In this document: piece after piece, positions 23,849 through 30,997 of the stretch
How the letters are laid out: every line of letters begins with the position of its first letter
How positions within the stretch are numbered: the stretch's first letter is position 1
Assembly (NCBI GenBank): GCA_964489525.1
Contig: CAZAYY010000001.1
Location: forward strand, 186,001 to 250,000
Source of the DNA: CAZAYY01 sp964489525
Lineage (GTDB): Bacteria > Chloroflexota > Anaerolineae > Anaerolineales > JABWBV01
Length of the DNA: 64,000 nucleotides
Direction of reading: 5' to 3'
Made by a program: the position numbers and the translations under genes
The notes under the pieces: generated by a model
Databases searched by the model: none
Seen by the model: the letters and a program-made list of their open reading frames with translations, nothing else
Told to the model about the DNA's origin: nothing

Positions 23849-26149
23849 TTAGGGAGCCGGGAAAACAACCTCTTCCAACACCTGAAGGCTGGGACGCACC
23901 GCACCCGGCGGCTGACCCAGGGCGCGCAGGCGCACTTTTAGCCCCGGGTAGTCCGCCTGGACAGCCTCCCAGGCCCGGTTCAGGCACTCGGAAGCCGCCC
24001 GCACCAACCCCACGCCCGGGTATACCAGCAGCAGTTCGCCCTGTTCCAGGGTTTTGAGCGTGGCGCCAGCCGTAAGATTGGTCCCCGTCAGGGCATACAG
24101 CCGCTCGCAGAGAACCGCACAGGTGGGAAGCGCAGGCCCGCCAATCGTGCCCACTCCCGCCGCCGTACCCGCTGGCAGCATTGGAGCGGGTGCCGCAGGA
24201 GCGTTTTCCAGGGCGTGACGGATCGGGTCGGGCGGTTTAACAGACCTATTCCCGGCTGAATCTTCTGCAGCAGCCCCCATTTCGGGCGCTCCAACCGGTT
24301 CAAACACCCCTGTGCCGCTCAAAAAAGCCGCCAAATCACTGCTCGCCAGTGCATCCAAAACCGGCCGCAGTGTGGGATCTGGAAGCCGGGCGTACGGGTC
24401 AACCAGCCAGGCGCTCAGCTGTGCGGGTGGATATTCCGCCAGGGCAGCGTACAGGGGGGCCGGTTCGCTGTGGGTATAGCGCGAAAGGGCAAACTGCACC
24501 GGCATCCGGATGCCCCCTTGACCGGTTGAAGCATGGGCATAGGCATAGATCAGCCACCCCACCAACCTGGAATGTGCGGCTGGCTGCCGGGAAAGCGCCT
24601 GGATCACGTTTTCTCGGGTTTCTGGCAGCATCCCGGCCGCCTGGAAAATTCGCTCCAGGTCCCACCCACCCCCTCCTCCACCCGCCTGGGCCCGATTTTC
24701 AAGGTCAGGTTGGGGTAGATTAATCGAATTTTGGATTGAAAAGTCTTGTTTTTGATTTAAACCCATTGTTGTGTCCGGCGCTGTCCGGGGTGCTGTCCGC
24801 TTTTGACCGGCAGGCTGTCCACCATTGTCGTCCCGGCTGTCCGGTTTTGTCTGTCCGGGCTGTCCATTTTTGCCGGGGGTGTGTCCGATTTTGTCCAGGG
24901 CGCTGTCCGTCATTGTCCGGGGGGTGTCCGATTTTGTCCACGGCTTTTCTGGGGTTCTGTCCGGTTTTGTCCGGCGCCGGAGCGCGCTTTCAGTGAGGTG
25001 GTCAGGGGCAGGCGCCAGGCTGGCCTCTGTTGGGCGGCCCGCTGTGGGTAGAGAGAACTGTCCGGTTTTGTCTGCCAGGTCGCTGGCGCACGCCGCCAAG
25101 ACCTCGGCGTAGCGGGCGTGGTCGTCCGGGTGAATCGGTTCTTTCAGGTTGACCGAGAACTGCATGCCGGTTGACGTTGCTGTCCAGCTGCAAAACAGCG
25201 CCAGGGGGGTGTTTTCTGCGCTCAACCAGCGCCGCACGGTGCGGTCGGTGACGCCCAAAAGGGCTGCCAGGCGGGTTTTACCCCCCTCCACCGTCACACT
25301 TCCTGCGCCCTCACCGCCTTTATAGACCAATGCCCGCAGGATAAGCGCCAACCAGGCCTCGCCATTGCGAAACGCAGGCAGCCAGTGATCAATAAAATAG
25401 TGGGTAATGGCAAAGGTGCTGCCCGGCTGGACGATACGGGCGGCAATTTCATCGCACAGGTTGGCCGCAGGGCTGTCCAGGGGGCTGTTATAGAGCGCTG
25501 CGACCATCTTGTGCAGGGTGAGCGGTGAGGCCAGCATGGCCGGGTCGTTCAGGGCGCTGGCGGGTGCCGGGCTGGCGGCCAGCAGTTCGGGCAGCGCCGC
25601 CAGCAGCTCGTTCAGGTGCTCGTGCAGATCGGCCTGGATTTCCTTGGCTTTTTTCGGGCTGTGTTTGCGGCGTTGGGAAAGAAAACCGGCCAGCAAACGC
25701 AAATGATGGGGTGCGACAGGCACATCCACCTGCACGCCCCAGGTTGCCCCTTCCCCGCGTCCCTGGGGTGTGCCCACCTTACGGGCAAACCAGGCCAATG
25801 GACCCGGGTCGGTCAGCAGCGCCGCCGCCTGGCTGTGCCCCAGCCCCGACCAACGGGCCAACTGGCGCACCGAAACCTGCCGCAGCACTTCCCCGCCGGA
25901 CGACCGCACCACAAAAGCCGCCTGGCGAAAAGCCAGCGCCAGCCAGGCCCGCGCCGGACCGAGCAGGGGAAGCCAGTGAATTAAAAAGTAGCGTGGGATG
26001 ACCACAACCCGTTGGGGCTGCACAATCGCGCTGTAAGCGCTGTCAGAAAGCTCGCTTAAGGACAGGTTTTCAAAACTCGCGCCTCGAAGCGGACTTTCTG
26101 AGCCCTTTTCCCCTTGACTTGAAAAGTGCTTTTGTGATATTCTATGCAT
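23849..26149 (-). CDS. Putative replication-initiator-like protein with duplicated HTH domains
   Basis: This 766-residue protein matches no family I can name. Its N-terminal third contains two related DNA-binding-like domains. The first has RYFLIHWLPLLGPARAWLALAFR then QLARWSGLGHSQAAALL. The second has HYFIDHWLPAFRNGEAWLALILRA then RLAALLGVTDRTVRRWL. The shared HW-LP and AWLAL blocks followed by a helix-turn-helix show an internal duplication. A charged, low-complexity middle (roughly residues 390-480) follows, encoded by an 11-bp-periodic repeat array. The C-terminal third has helices, ending in a small domain (GELLLVYPGVGLVRAASECLNRAWEAV). It precedes no integrase or transposase; its upstream neighbour on the same strand is an AAA ATPase, with ParA/ParB divergent. 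By analogy with plasmid and phage initiators I infer a replication role. The ATG at 26149 is preferred over a GTG at 26206 that would lie in a hairpin. Confidence 0.6.
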   Translation of the reverse strand: MHRISQKHFSSQGEKGSESPLRGASFENLSLSELSDSAYSAIVQPQRVVVIPRYFLIHWLPLLGPARAWLALAFRQAAFVVRSSGGEVLRQVSVRQLARWSGLGHSQAAALLTDPGPLAWFARKVGTPQGRGEGATWGVQVDVPVAPHHLRLLAGFLSQRRKHSPKKAKEIQADLHEHLNELLAALPELLAASPAPASALNDPAMLASPLTLHKMVAALYNSPLDSPAANLCDEIAARIVQPGSTFAITHYFIDHWLPAFRNGEAWLALILRALVYKGGEGAGSVTVEGGKTRLAALLGVTDRTVRRWLSAENTPLALFCSWTATSTGMQFSVNLKEPIHPDDHARYAEVLAACASDLADKTGQFSLPTAGRPTEASLAPAPDHLTESALRRRTKPDRTPEKPWTKSDTPRTMTDSALDKIGHTPGKNGQPGQTKPDSRDDNGGQPAGQKRTAPRTAPDTTMGLNQKQDFSIQNSINLPQPDLENRAQAGGGGGGWDLERIFQAAGMLPETRENVIQALSRQPAAHSRLVGWLIYAYAHASTGQGGIRMPVQFALSRYTHSEPAPLYAALAEYPPAQLSAWLVDPYARLPDPTLRPVLDALASSDLAAFLSGTGVFEPVGAPEMGAAAEDSAGNRSVKPPDPIRHALENAPAAPAPMLPAGTAAGVGTIGGPALPTCAVLCERLYALTGTNLTAGATLKTLEQGELLLVYPGVGLVRAASECLNRAWEAVQADYPGLKVRLRALGQPPGAVRPSLQVLEEVVFPAP
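24716..24975. other. Candidate replication origin: 11-bp-lattice array beside an AT-rich patch, inside the initiator-like gene
   Basis: Fifteen TGTCC cores begin at 24772, 24782, 24794, 24816, 24838, 24852, 24861, 24882, 24892, 24904, 24914, 24925, 24935, 24958 and 24969. All but one of these offsets lie within two bases of an 11-bp lattice, and the other (24852) within three. Many are followed by GGTTTT or GATTTT. Because 11 is not a multiple of 3, the units are read in different frames (RT, GQ, DK), so the regularity is at the DNA level. Immediately beside it, 24716-24770 is strikingly AT-rich (roughly a quarter G+C) in a GC-rich gene. A known parallel is the lambda origin, where iterons and an AT-rich element lie inside gene O. 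It could instead be a degenerate minisatellite. Confidence 0.5.
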
Positions 26150-26161
26150 AGTCAAAACCCC

Positions 26162-26242
26162 GCATTTGCCACGCCCAGGCAATGCACTTTTTTGCAAGAG
26201 GTCCACGCCACTGGACCTCTTGCGCTCTTAAGTGGCAAATGC
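26162..26242. promoter_or_regulatory. Nested inverted repeats upstream of the initiator-like gene
   Basis: Outer arms GCATTTGCCAC (26162-26172) and GTGGCAAATGC (26232-26242) enclose an inner hairpin, AGAGGTCCA/TGGACCTCT extended to GCAAG..CTTGC (26194-26223; 12-bp stem, six-base loop). Read on the minus strand the hairpin is followed by A rather than T, so it is not a normal terminator. It lies between the ATPase stop and the initiator-like start and may be a binding site or leader structure. Confidence 0.8.
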
Positions 26243-26266
26243 TATTTCAAAATGATTCACTCCATC

Positions 26267-27103
26267 TTAAGTTTCCGTTGTTGCCAAAATCATTGAATCC
26301 GTAATAATTTCTTCATTGCTGTCGAGCAGCATCTGGAAGGCCTGGTTCGCGATGTTCAGCAGCATACCCGGAACCCCGCGCGAGATCTCGATCAGTGAAT
26401 CCAGGGCATCGTCGGTAAAGAGCGGCGCCACCCGCCCTGCCATCCGAACCCGGGCATCCACCATATCGGACGCGCTGCGCCAGGTCAGCGGGCCCAGCGT
26501 ATTGCGAAAGCCCACATACTGCGTCAGTGCAGGTCTTTTCTCTTCCAGTGAAAAGACATTGTCGCTGCTGAAAATGGCCATCTGCACCAGGTGCAAATTG
26601 CCATTGTTCCAGGCCGCCATTTCTAACAGCGTCCCCAGCACATCGGCCTTAATCGGCGAATCAATGGCCAGGAAAAGGCTCTGGTTTTGGGCGCCAAGTT
26701 GGTCCACCAGGTCGCGCAGCAGGGCAACCCGCCCTTCGTACGTGCGCTCGGTGGGCAGGTCCAGGGCGGCGTTGATCTTGCGCACCAGGGCAGTCGGCGT
26801 CGAAAGCTCACCGTCAATCAAAACACCCAGGGCGTTCAGATCACTGCCAGGGAAAGCCACCCCTGCCAATCGCCGCGCCAGGATGGATTTACCCGTCCCG
26901 CTGTCACCTCGGATGAGGGCAATGCCGCGTTTGCGCTTTTCGGCTACAATCCGCAGCACCTCCATATATAGGGTCAGGTGCTCATGGCAGGCAAAGAAAT
27001 AGCGCCCATCGGGATACGACAGGAAGGGGTTTTCAATTAACCCCAGGCGCTGCATTCTTTTAAGCGCCGAAGCGCCGCTGGTGGTGGGTATGTTAACTTG
27101 CAT
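26267..27103 (-). CDS. AAA ATPase of the ExeA/TniB/MuB-like type
   Basis: The 278-residue protein opens with GLIENPFLSYPDGRYFFACHEH, the usual start of ExeA/GspA and transposition-ATPase relatives (xENPF then Y/F and H). Walker A GDSGTGKS is at 66-73, a Walker B-like strand SLFLAIDSP follows, and the C-terminal helical domain contains SRGVPGMLLNIANQAF, the sensor-2-like segment. Related ATPases load or target partner proteins on DNA (MuB, TniB) or act in helicase loading (DnaC-like). Encoded directly upstream of the initiator-like gene, 117 bases apart on the same strand, it is a plausible helicase loader or partner for that protein. A GGAG site six to seven bases before the ATG sets the start. 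No transposase is present, which argues against a simple transposon role. Confidence 0.8.
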   Translation of the reverse strand: MQVNIPTTSGASALKRMQRLGLIENPFLSYPDGRYFFACHEHLTLYMEVLRIVAEKRKRGIALIRGDSGTGKSILARRLAGVAFPGSDLNALGVLIDGELSTPTALVRKINAALDLPTERTYEGRVALLRDLVDQLGAQNQSLFLAIDSPIKADVLGTLLEMAAWNNGNLHLVQMAIFSSDNVFSLEEKRPALTQYVGFRNTLGPLTWRSASDMVDARVRMAGRVAPLFTDDALDSLIEISRGVPGMLLNIANQAFQMLLDSNEEIITDSMILATTET

Positions 27104-27156
27104 GCATGCTCCAAAACCAAAACCCAGGCTGGAAGAGGCCCGGCCCGCTTACCAAG

Positions 27157-27185
27157 ATTATTGCATAAAACCGGGGATTAATCAA
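27157..27185 (-). promoter_or_regulatory. Promoter of the AAA ATPase/initiator-like operon
   Basis: On the minus strand TTGATT (27180-27185), a 17-base spacer and AATAAT (27157-27162) stand about 55 bases before the ATG at 27103. It diverges from the ParA promoter across a markedly AT-rich stretch (27155-27265). Confidence 0.55.
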
Positions 27186-27263
27186 GATATTTTGATAAAA
27201 TTGGGTAAAACCGTTAATTTACTGAAAAAAATGCGTATAGGTTAATTTTTTCAAAAAATACCG

Positions 27264-27293
27264 TTGCGCAAGCGTGCAAGGCTGTGTTATGAT
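27264..27293 (+). promoter_or_regulatory. Promoter of the ParA gene
   Basis: TTGCGC (27264-27269), an 18-base spacer and TATGAT (27288-27293) predict transcription from about 27300, leaving a leader of about 85 bases. Confidence 0.5.
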
Positions 27294-27385
27294 TACGTTA
27301 ATGTTTTTGCGCAGCGCACGTGAACCGTAACGCGCTCCGGGAAACCCCCTACCCCGCTGCGCCAGACGGATGGGAGCAAAATCCA

Positions 27386-28243
27386 ATGTACGTAATTACC
27401 GTAAGCAATCAAAAAGGTGGCGTGGCCAAAACGACCACGGCTGTCAACCTGGCGGCCGCGCTTTCGCTCATCGAGCAGCAGCGCAACCCGGATAAACCCA
27501 AGCGGGTCTTGCTGGCCGATATGGACCCACAGTGCCACGCCGCGACGGCCGCGGCCGGCGGGGTTTTTGGCGAGGGCCGCGAGCTGCAGTACCGCGAGAC
27601 CCTGGCCGACCTGCTGGTGCAGGAGGATCCGCCGCCCGTGGTTTCGCTGATTCGTGAGGCCCGCATTCCGCGCAGCGAAGGCAAACGCAACCTGGACTAC
27701 ATCCCCACCACCAGTTCGACCATGACTGCCGCCAGCCAGGTGATGGTGAACCTGGATGCCCGTGAATATCGCCTGGTGGAAGCGCTCGAACCCATCGCTC
27801 CCTTGTATAAATATGTCGTTGTCGACACCCGCCCCTCGCTGGATGTGCTCACCCTCAATGCCCTGGTTGCCGCCACCCATCTCGTGATTCCGATGGAACT
27901 CACCGCCCTGGGCGTGGACAGCCTGCGCGACATGCTTTCCACCGTCGAGCGGGTGCGCCGGCGCTTGAACCCCAACCTGCAAATTGCCGGCATTTTGCCC
28001 TCGCGCTGCAATTTACAGCGCGGGGAGTCCCAGGAAATCCTGGACCAGTTGATTGAACAGTATGGAGACCTGGTGCTTTCCCCCGTCAAAGAACGGGCTG
28101 AAGTCACCTATGCCCATTCCGCCGGGCTGGATATTTTCAGCTTCCGCCCGCCGCGCAACCGCCAGGGCGGGTTGGCTTCGGCTTCTCCAGCCACTCAGGA
28201 ATTCGCCCGCATGGCCGAAGAAGTCATCCGGGCCCTGGGGTAG
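27386..28243 (+). CDS. parA: ParA-family partition ATPase
   Basis: The 285-residue protein has the deviant Walker A motif of the family, KGGVAKTT at 10-17 (both signature lysines present), a Walker A' strand LLADMDPQCHAA and a Walker B strand KYVVVDTRPSLD. ParA ATPases position plasmids or chromosome origins by forming gradients on the nucleoid with a ParB partner. The start at 27386 follows GGGAG by nine bases; a longer frame from 27320 adds 22 residues with no family resemblance. It lacks the N-terminal HTH of plasmid type Ia ParA, so it does not regulate itself through one. The ParB-like gene follows 84 bases downstream across a long palindrome, and the ATPase and initiator-like genes diverge upstream. 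Confidence 0.9.
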   Translation: MYVITVSNQKGGVAKTTTAVNLAAALSLIEQQRNPDKPKRVLLADMDPQCHAATAAAGGVFGEGRELQYRETLADLLVQEDPPPVVSLIREARIPRSEGKRNLDYIPTTSSTMTAASQVMVNLDAREYRLVEALEPIAPLYKYVVVDTRPSLDVLTLNALVAATHLVIPMELTALGVDSLRDMLSTVERVRRRLNPNLQIAGILPSRCNLQRGESQEILDQLIEQYGDLVLSPVKERAEVTYAHSAGLDIFSFRPPRNRQGGLASASPATQEFARMAEEVIRALG

Positions 28244-28258
28244 CCTGTTAATCAGGGG

Positions 28259-28284
28259 AAAAGTGTGCCCGCGGGCACACTTTT
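28259..28284. repeat. 26-bp perfect palindrome between parA and the ParB-like gene
   Basis: The centre GTGTGCCCGCGGGCACAC is flanked by four A and four T. The same centre recurs at 29491-29508, after the ParB-like gene, and a half-site GTGTGCCC is at 28302-28309. It could be a ParB binding site (parS) or an intergenic terminator with a CGCG tetraloop. Confidence 0.8.
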
Positions 28285-28327
28285 GACGGGTGCGCCGGGT
28301 GGTGTGCCCATGTAAGGAAGGTGTTTC

Positions 28328-29464
28328 ATGAGCAAAAGAAAAACGATTGATCTCTCGCAGCTCCGCCGGGACAATGCCCAGGTAGATGGCTTCTCGGATG
28401 ACGCCCTTCCCCCGGCTGAAAGTGGGCGCAGTGGGCGCGGCGGCCGGCGGGTGGAGCTTTTGCCCCCCAGCATGATGCTGCCCGACCGCTTCCAGCCGCG
28501 CCCACTGCTGCCGGCCTGGATTCGCACCCGCTTTTTTGCGGGAGAAATTGATTGTTATGAAGCTGCCCGCATGTGGCTCGAACTGGCCCAGGCCGACCCG
28601 GCCATGCAGGAGCGGGTCAACGCCCTGCTGCGGATGGGCCAATCGTTTGAAGATTATGGCCAGATCAAACCCATCACGGGTTCCTGGCAGGCCGGGGAAG
28701 ACCGCCGTTTTTTCCTGATTGAAACGGGCGAGCGCCGTTTTTGGGCAGCCTGCCTGGAAGCCGTTCGCAGTGCCCAGGCTGAAGAGCCGCTGCTCCAGGT
28801 CCTGGCGGTAGCCGTACCGGCTCGCGAGCGCCAGGTGATTGAAAACATGCACGCCGAACCCCCGACGGCTGTCGGGCGGGCGCGCGAGGTGGCCGCTTTG
28901 CTGCTCGAAGCTGCGGGCGTTCCCCCGACCCCCGATTTTTCAGATGACTATGAATATTTCCGCAGCGCCCTGGGTTTGCGCCACAAAATGGAAACCTGGA
29001 CCCGGCTCGAACAGATTATGGGCATCACGCGTCCCCACATGACCCGCCTGTTGAAAATTCTCAATTTGCCCACCCCGCTTCTGGAAGTGGCCGACCGCTA
29101 CCAGGCCCCCGAGCGCATTTTGCGTGAGGTGCTCGAACTGCCCCAGGACCAGCGCGAGGCTGCCCTGGTGGCGGTTTTGTCTCAGGGCGGCACCCATGAA
29201 GATGTCCACGTCCAGGCCCGTCGGGCTCAAAACAATCCCCCTCAGCCCGAGCGCCCCCAGCCAGAACCGCTGCAAAAAGCCGCCCGCAAAGTCAAAGGTG
29301 CGCTCAAAGACCTCGCCCAGGCCAGCGCCAGCGGCGAAGACCCCGCTGACGCCCTGGCAAGCTGGTTGGTTTACGAAATCCAGGACTGGGAAACCCTGCT
29401 GGAGGCCGCCGCCCTCTTCGAAGCCCTGGCCAAACAGGTTAGGGCCAGGGTCAAGCGGAAATAG
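28328..29464 (+). CDS. parB: ParB-like DNA-binding protein
   Basis: The 378-residue protein shows ParB/Spo0J-type landmarks. GQIKPIT near 112-118 and the LIETGERRFWAAC box near 131-143 match the ParB N-terminal CTP-binding motifs (GQ--P and GERR-RA). A helix-turn-helix region (LEQIMGITRPHMTRLLKILNLP, about 228-250) follows, with a charged, P/Q-rich linker and a helical C-terminus (about 310-378) of the dimerisation type. The GERR motif is slightly altered (RFW for RWR). With ParA it would form a partition system. An unusual N-terminal ~50 residues is rich in S/G. AAGGAAGGTG before the ATG serves as the ribosome site. The two flanking palindromes are attractive binding sites. Confidence in a partition function is high, in the exact family moderate. 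Confidence 0.8.
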   Translation: MSKRKTIDLSQLRRDNAQVDGFSDDALPPAESGRSGRGGRRVELLPPSMMLPDRFQPRPLLPAWIRTRFFAGEIDCYEAARMWLELAQADPAMQERVNALLRMGQSFEDYGQIKPITGSWQAGEDRRFFLIETGERRFWAACLEAVRSAQAEEPLLQVLAVAVPARERQVIENMHAEPPTAVGRAREVAALLLEAAGVPPTPDFSDDYEYFRSALGLRHKMETWTRLEQIMGITRPHMTRLLKILNLPTPLLEVADRYQAPERILREVLELPQDQREAALVAVLSQGGTHEDVHVQARRAQNNPPQPERPQPEPLQKAARKVKGALKDLAQASASGEDPADALASWLVYEIQDWETLLEAAALFEALAKQVRARVKRK

Positions 29465-29485
29465 ATCCGTTATCGGTGTTTTTAG

Positions 29486-29513
29486 AAAAAGTGTGCCCGC
29501 GGGCACACTTTTT
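29486..29513. repeat. 28-bp perfect palindrome after the ParB-like gene
   Basis: This has the same 18-bp centre as 28259-28284, here flanked by five A and at least five T (seven T in total after it). It lies 21 bases downstream of the stop. The T run makes terminator function more likely for this copy than for the first. Confidence 0.85.
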
Positions 29514-29538
29514 TTATTTGCCACAGCAATCCCCCCTC

Positions 29539-29565
29539 CATCCTGTTCATCCTGTCCATCCTGTT
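29539..29565 (+). repeat. Three tandem copies of a 9-bp unit
   Basis: CATCCTGTT, CATCCTGTC and CATCCTGTT follow one another at the start of the 1.5-kb gene-free zone. Confidence 0.8.
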
Positions 29566-29594
29566 AAATTCCTCCCACCCTTGCCATCCCGTTG

Positions 29595-29686
29595 ACACGG
29601 AGAACCACAGAGAGAAAATACAGAGAGCCACCGAGTTTTTAAGAACATCTCTGTGGCTCTCCGTGTTTCTCCGTGGCTCTCTGTGT
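29595..29686. repeat. Imperfect inverted and direct repeats of a CACGGAGARCCACAGAG unit
   Basis: Left arm (29595-29636) contains ACACGGAGAACCACAGAG and ACAGAGAGCCACCGAG; right arm (29649-29686) contains their inverted counterparts with single mismatches. The pattern is typical of short dispersed intergenic elements. No open frame or mobile-element gene is associated. Confidence 0.8.
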
Positions 29687-29713
29687 AATACGCATCATAA
29701 ATCCCGAACCGCG

Positions 29714-29920
29714 CAGCAGGAGGAATCTTTCTGCCGGGGGTGGGTCAGCGGGTGGGCAGGCGGACTGCGCTGGAATCAGCCAGGACATCTCTGGGTTGGT
29801 TTCCGCCGCGCGGCGACCCGCCCCTACCTGCAAATCACCCAGGTTTTGACACTCCCATAAATGGTGTGCACCATCCGGCGCCCATGTGGGGGAGGTGGCC
29901 GCCAGGCCGGAGGAGTCTTT
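29714..29920 (+). repeat. Dispersed intergenic repeat, copy B (plus orientation)
   Basis: This matches copy A (21001-21171, opposite strand) over its first ~125 bases, then, after an insertion of about 50 bases, again over GCCAGGCCGGAGGAGTCT. It lies 8.5 kb from copy A, outside the replicon-like module, so A and B bracket most of 21.2-29.7 kb in inverted orientation. Confidence 0.78.
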
Positions 29921-29922
29921 CC

Positions 29923-29971
29923 CGGCTCCCAGCTCCCAGCTCCTGGCTCCTGGCTAAAGGCTAAAGGCTGA
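29923..29971. repeat. Heptanucleotide array, seven units
   Basis: Seven consecutive 7-mers with core GGCT/AGCT: CGGCTCC, CAGCTCC, CAGCTCC, TGGCTCC, TGGCTAA, AGGCTAA, AGGCTGA. It is directly adjacent to dispersed repeat B. Confidence 0.9.
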
Positions 29972-30145
29972 AGCCTCCCCCCAGTGGGGTAGGGCAGTCC
30001 CCCGATTCAGAACAAGTTTTCTATTCGTATAGCCGAATTTCTCATCTTGTCTCAATCCCTTTCTTCTTTTTAGCGCCCTTCGCGTGCCTTCGCGCTTTCG
30101 TGTTCCCCTATTCCTTCGCCCCTTCACAATTCGCCACCAGCCACC

Positions 30146-30250
30146 CGGCTCCCAGCTCCCAGCTCCCAGCTCCTGGTTCCCAGCTCCTGGCTACAAGCTC
30201 CCGGCTACAAGCTCCTGGCTACAAGCTCCCGGCTACAAGCTCCCGGCTTT
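30146..30250. repeat. Heptanucleotide array, fifteen units
   Basis: Fifteen contiguous 7-mers alternate among CGGCTCC, CAGCTCC, TGGCTAC and AAGCTCC variants with no phase break. It is noncoding. The stretch 30251-30434 that follows shows nothing recognisable. Confidence 0.95.
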
Positions 30251-30434
30251 CCCCCGCGAATAGGAAAAAAGTACCATTTCCCTGCACCCCCGGCGCTCAT
30301 CCGGAATTCACTCTTTTGCCTGAATATACGAAAACAGCCCTTCCTGGCGGGATTTTATGAATATGTTGCCTTTTTCGAGGCTTTTTTGGTATACTACCGT
30401 CCGATTTTGGCTGGTTTTTCATTGCTGCTTAGAC

Positions 30435-30463
30435 TTGCATTAAAACCCGCTATCGTATACAAT
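30435..30463 (+). promoter_or_regulatory. Promoter-like sequence 550 bases before the giant gene
   Basis: TTGCAT (30435-30440), a 17-base spacer and TACAAT (30458-30463). Transcription from here would cover 30470-30670, a stretch with short complementary segments but no credible reading frame. It may belong to the long leader of the giant gene or to a small RNA. Confidence 0.45.
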
Positions 30464-30675
30464 TGGAAATAGTACATTTGCGAACTCAGGGTATGGGCAT
30501 CCTGGGTGCAGGCAACCACCGTGGCAGTGTTGTCAGCGAGCAGTCAAAGGGGGGCGAGCCATAGACACTTTCACGCTTCCTGTCTGTAAATTGCCCAAAA
30601 ATATTGGCTGCAGGTCTTTTCTGAGAAAGAAATTGGCTTGCTTTAATCAGGTATTTTGATATACTTATCACGAAC

Positions 30676-30706
30676 GCGTATAGATTGCGTATAGTTATGG
30701 TACAAT
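30676..30706 (+). promoter_or_regulatory. Extended -10 promoter and GCGTATAG direct repeats of the giant surface gene
   Basis: TACAAT (30701-30706) is preceded by TGG in the extended -10 position. Just upstream GCGTATAG occurs twice (30676-30683 and 30687-30694), 11 bp apart, on one face of the helix; a third copy is at 27233 in the AT-rich divergent region. The predicted leader is about 300 bases. Confidence 0.5.
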
Positions 30707-30770
30707 ACTGCGAACAATTTCAACCATCTACCAACGACAGCCAGGACTGCCGGGCTGTTGCATGGTTTAA

Positions 30771-30811
30771 CCAGGTCGTCTTGCCGGTGCGCACCGGCGC
30801 TGCTGGCCTGG
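30771..30811 (+). promoter_or_regulatory. Hairpin in the leader of the giant gene
   Basis: The perfect 16-bp palindrome GCCGGTGCGCACCGGC (30783-30798) is nested between CCAGG (30771-30775) and CCTGG (30807-30811). It lies 28 bases before the small leader open frame. Confidence 0.55.
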
Positions 30812-30838
30812 TTTGGACCCTCTCAAATTGGAGGAGCG

Positions 30839-30997
30839 ATGCCGCATAGAGAGAATCCGCCGCATACTGGCTTTTTCCAAACTTGCATGTACTCACCGGA
30901 CTGCCTCCAGGCGCAAGCGAAGTCCTTCGCCAGCCCCTGCCAGGCTTTTATCGTTTTAACAACCCCATCCGTCCACCTTTTTAGCAATTCTTTTTAG
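30839..30997 (+). CDS. Possible 52-codon leader peptide
   Basis: ATG at 30839 follows GGAGG by four bases (30830-30834). The frame ends at TAG 30995-30997, which overlaps the AGAGGAG ribosome site of the giant gene (ATG 31011). This geometry suits translational coupling or attenuation. The predicted peptide has no recognisable domain and a hydrophobic stretch near its end (AFIVLTTPSV). A chance open frame remains possible. Confidence 0.3.
   Translation: MPHRENPPHTGFFQTCMYSPDCLQAQAKSFASPCQAFIVLTTPSVHLFSNSF

Noticed and set aside
26150..26206. Upstream GTG start (26206) for the initiator-like gene
   Set aside because: It would begin inside a perfect hairpin and adds 19 residues with no supporting ribosome site; ATG 26149 is preferred.
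23849..29513. Integrase, attachment sites or target duplications around the replicon-like module
   Set aside because: No integrase, transposase or tRNA gene and no convincing direct repeats at the edges were found in the window, so integration is not claimed.
30146..30250. Possible CRISPR array
   Set aside because: The units are 7 bp and contiguous, with no spacers and no cas genes nearby.
30470..30670. Riboswitch of the c-di-GMP (GEMM) or cobalamin class in the leader of the giant gene
   Set aside because: The conserved core sequences of those classes are not present; only weak, unspecific pairing was seen.
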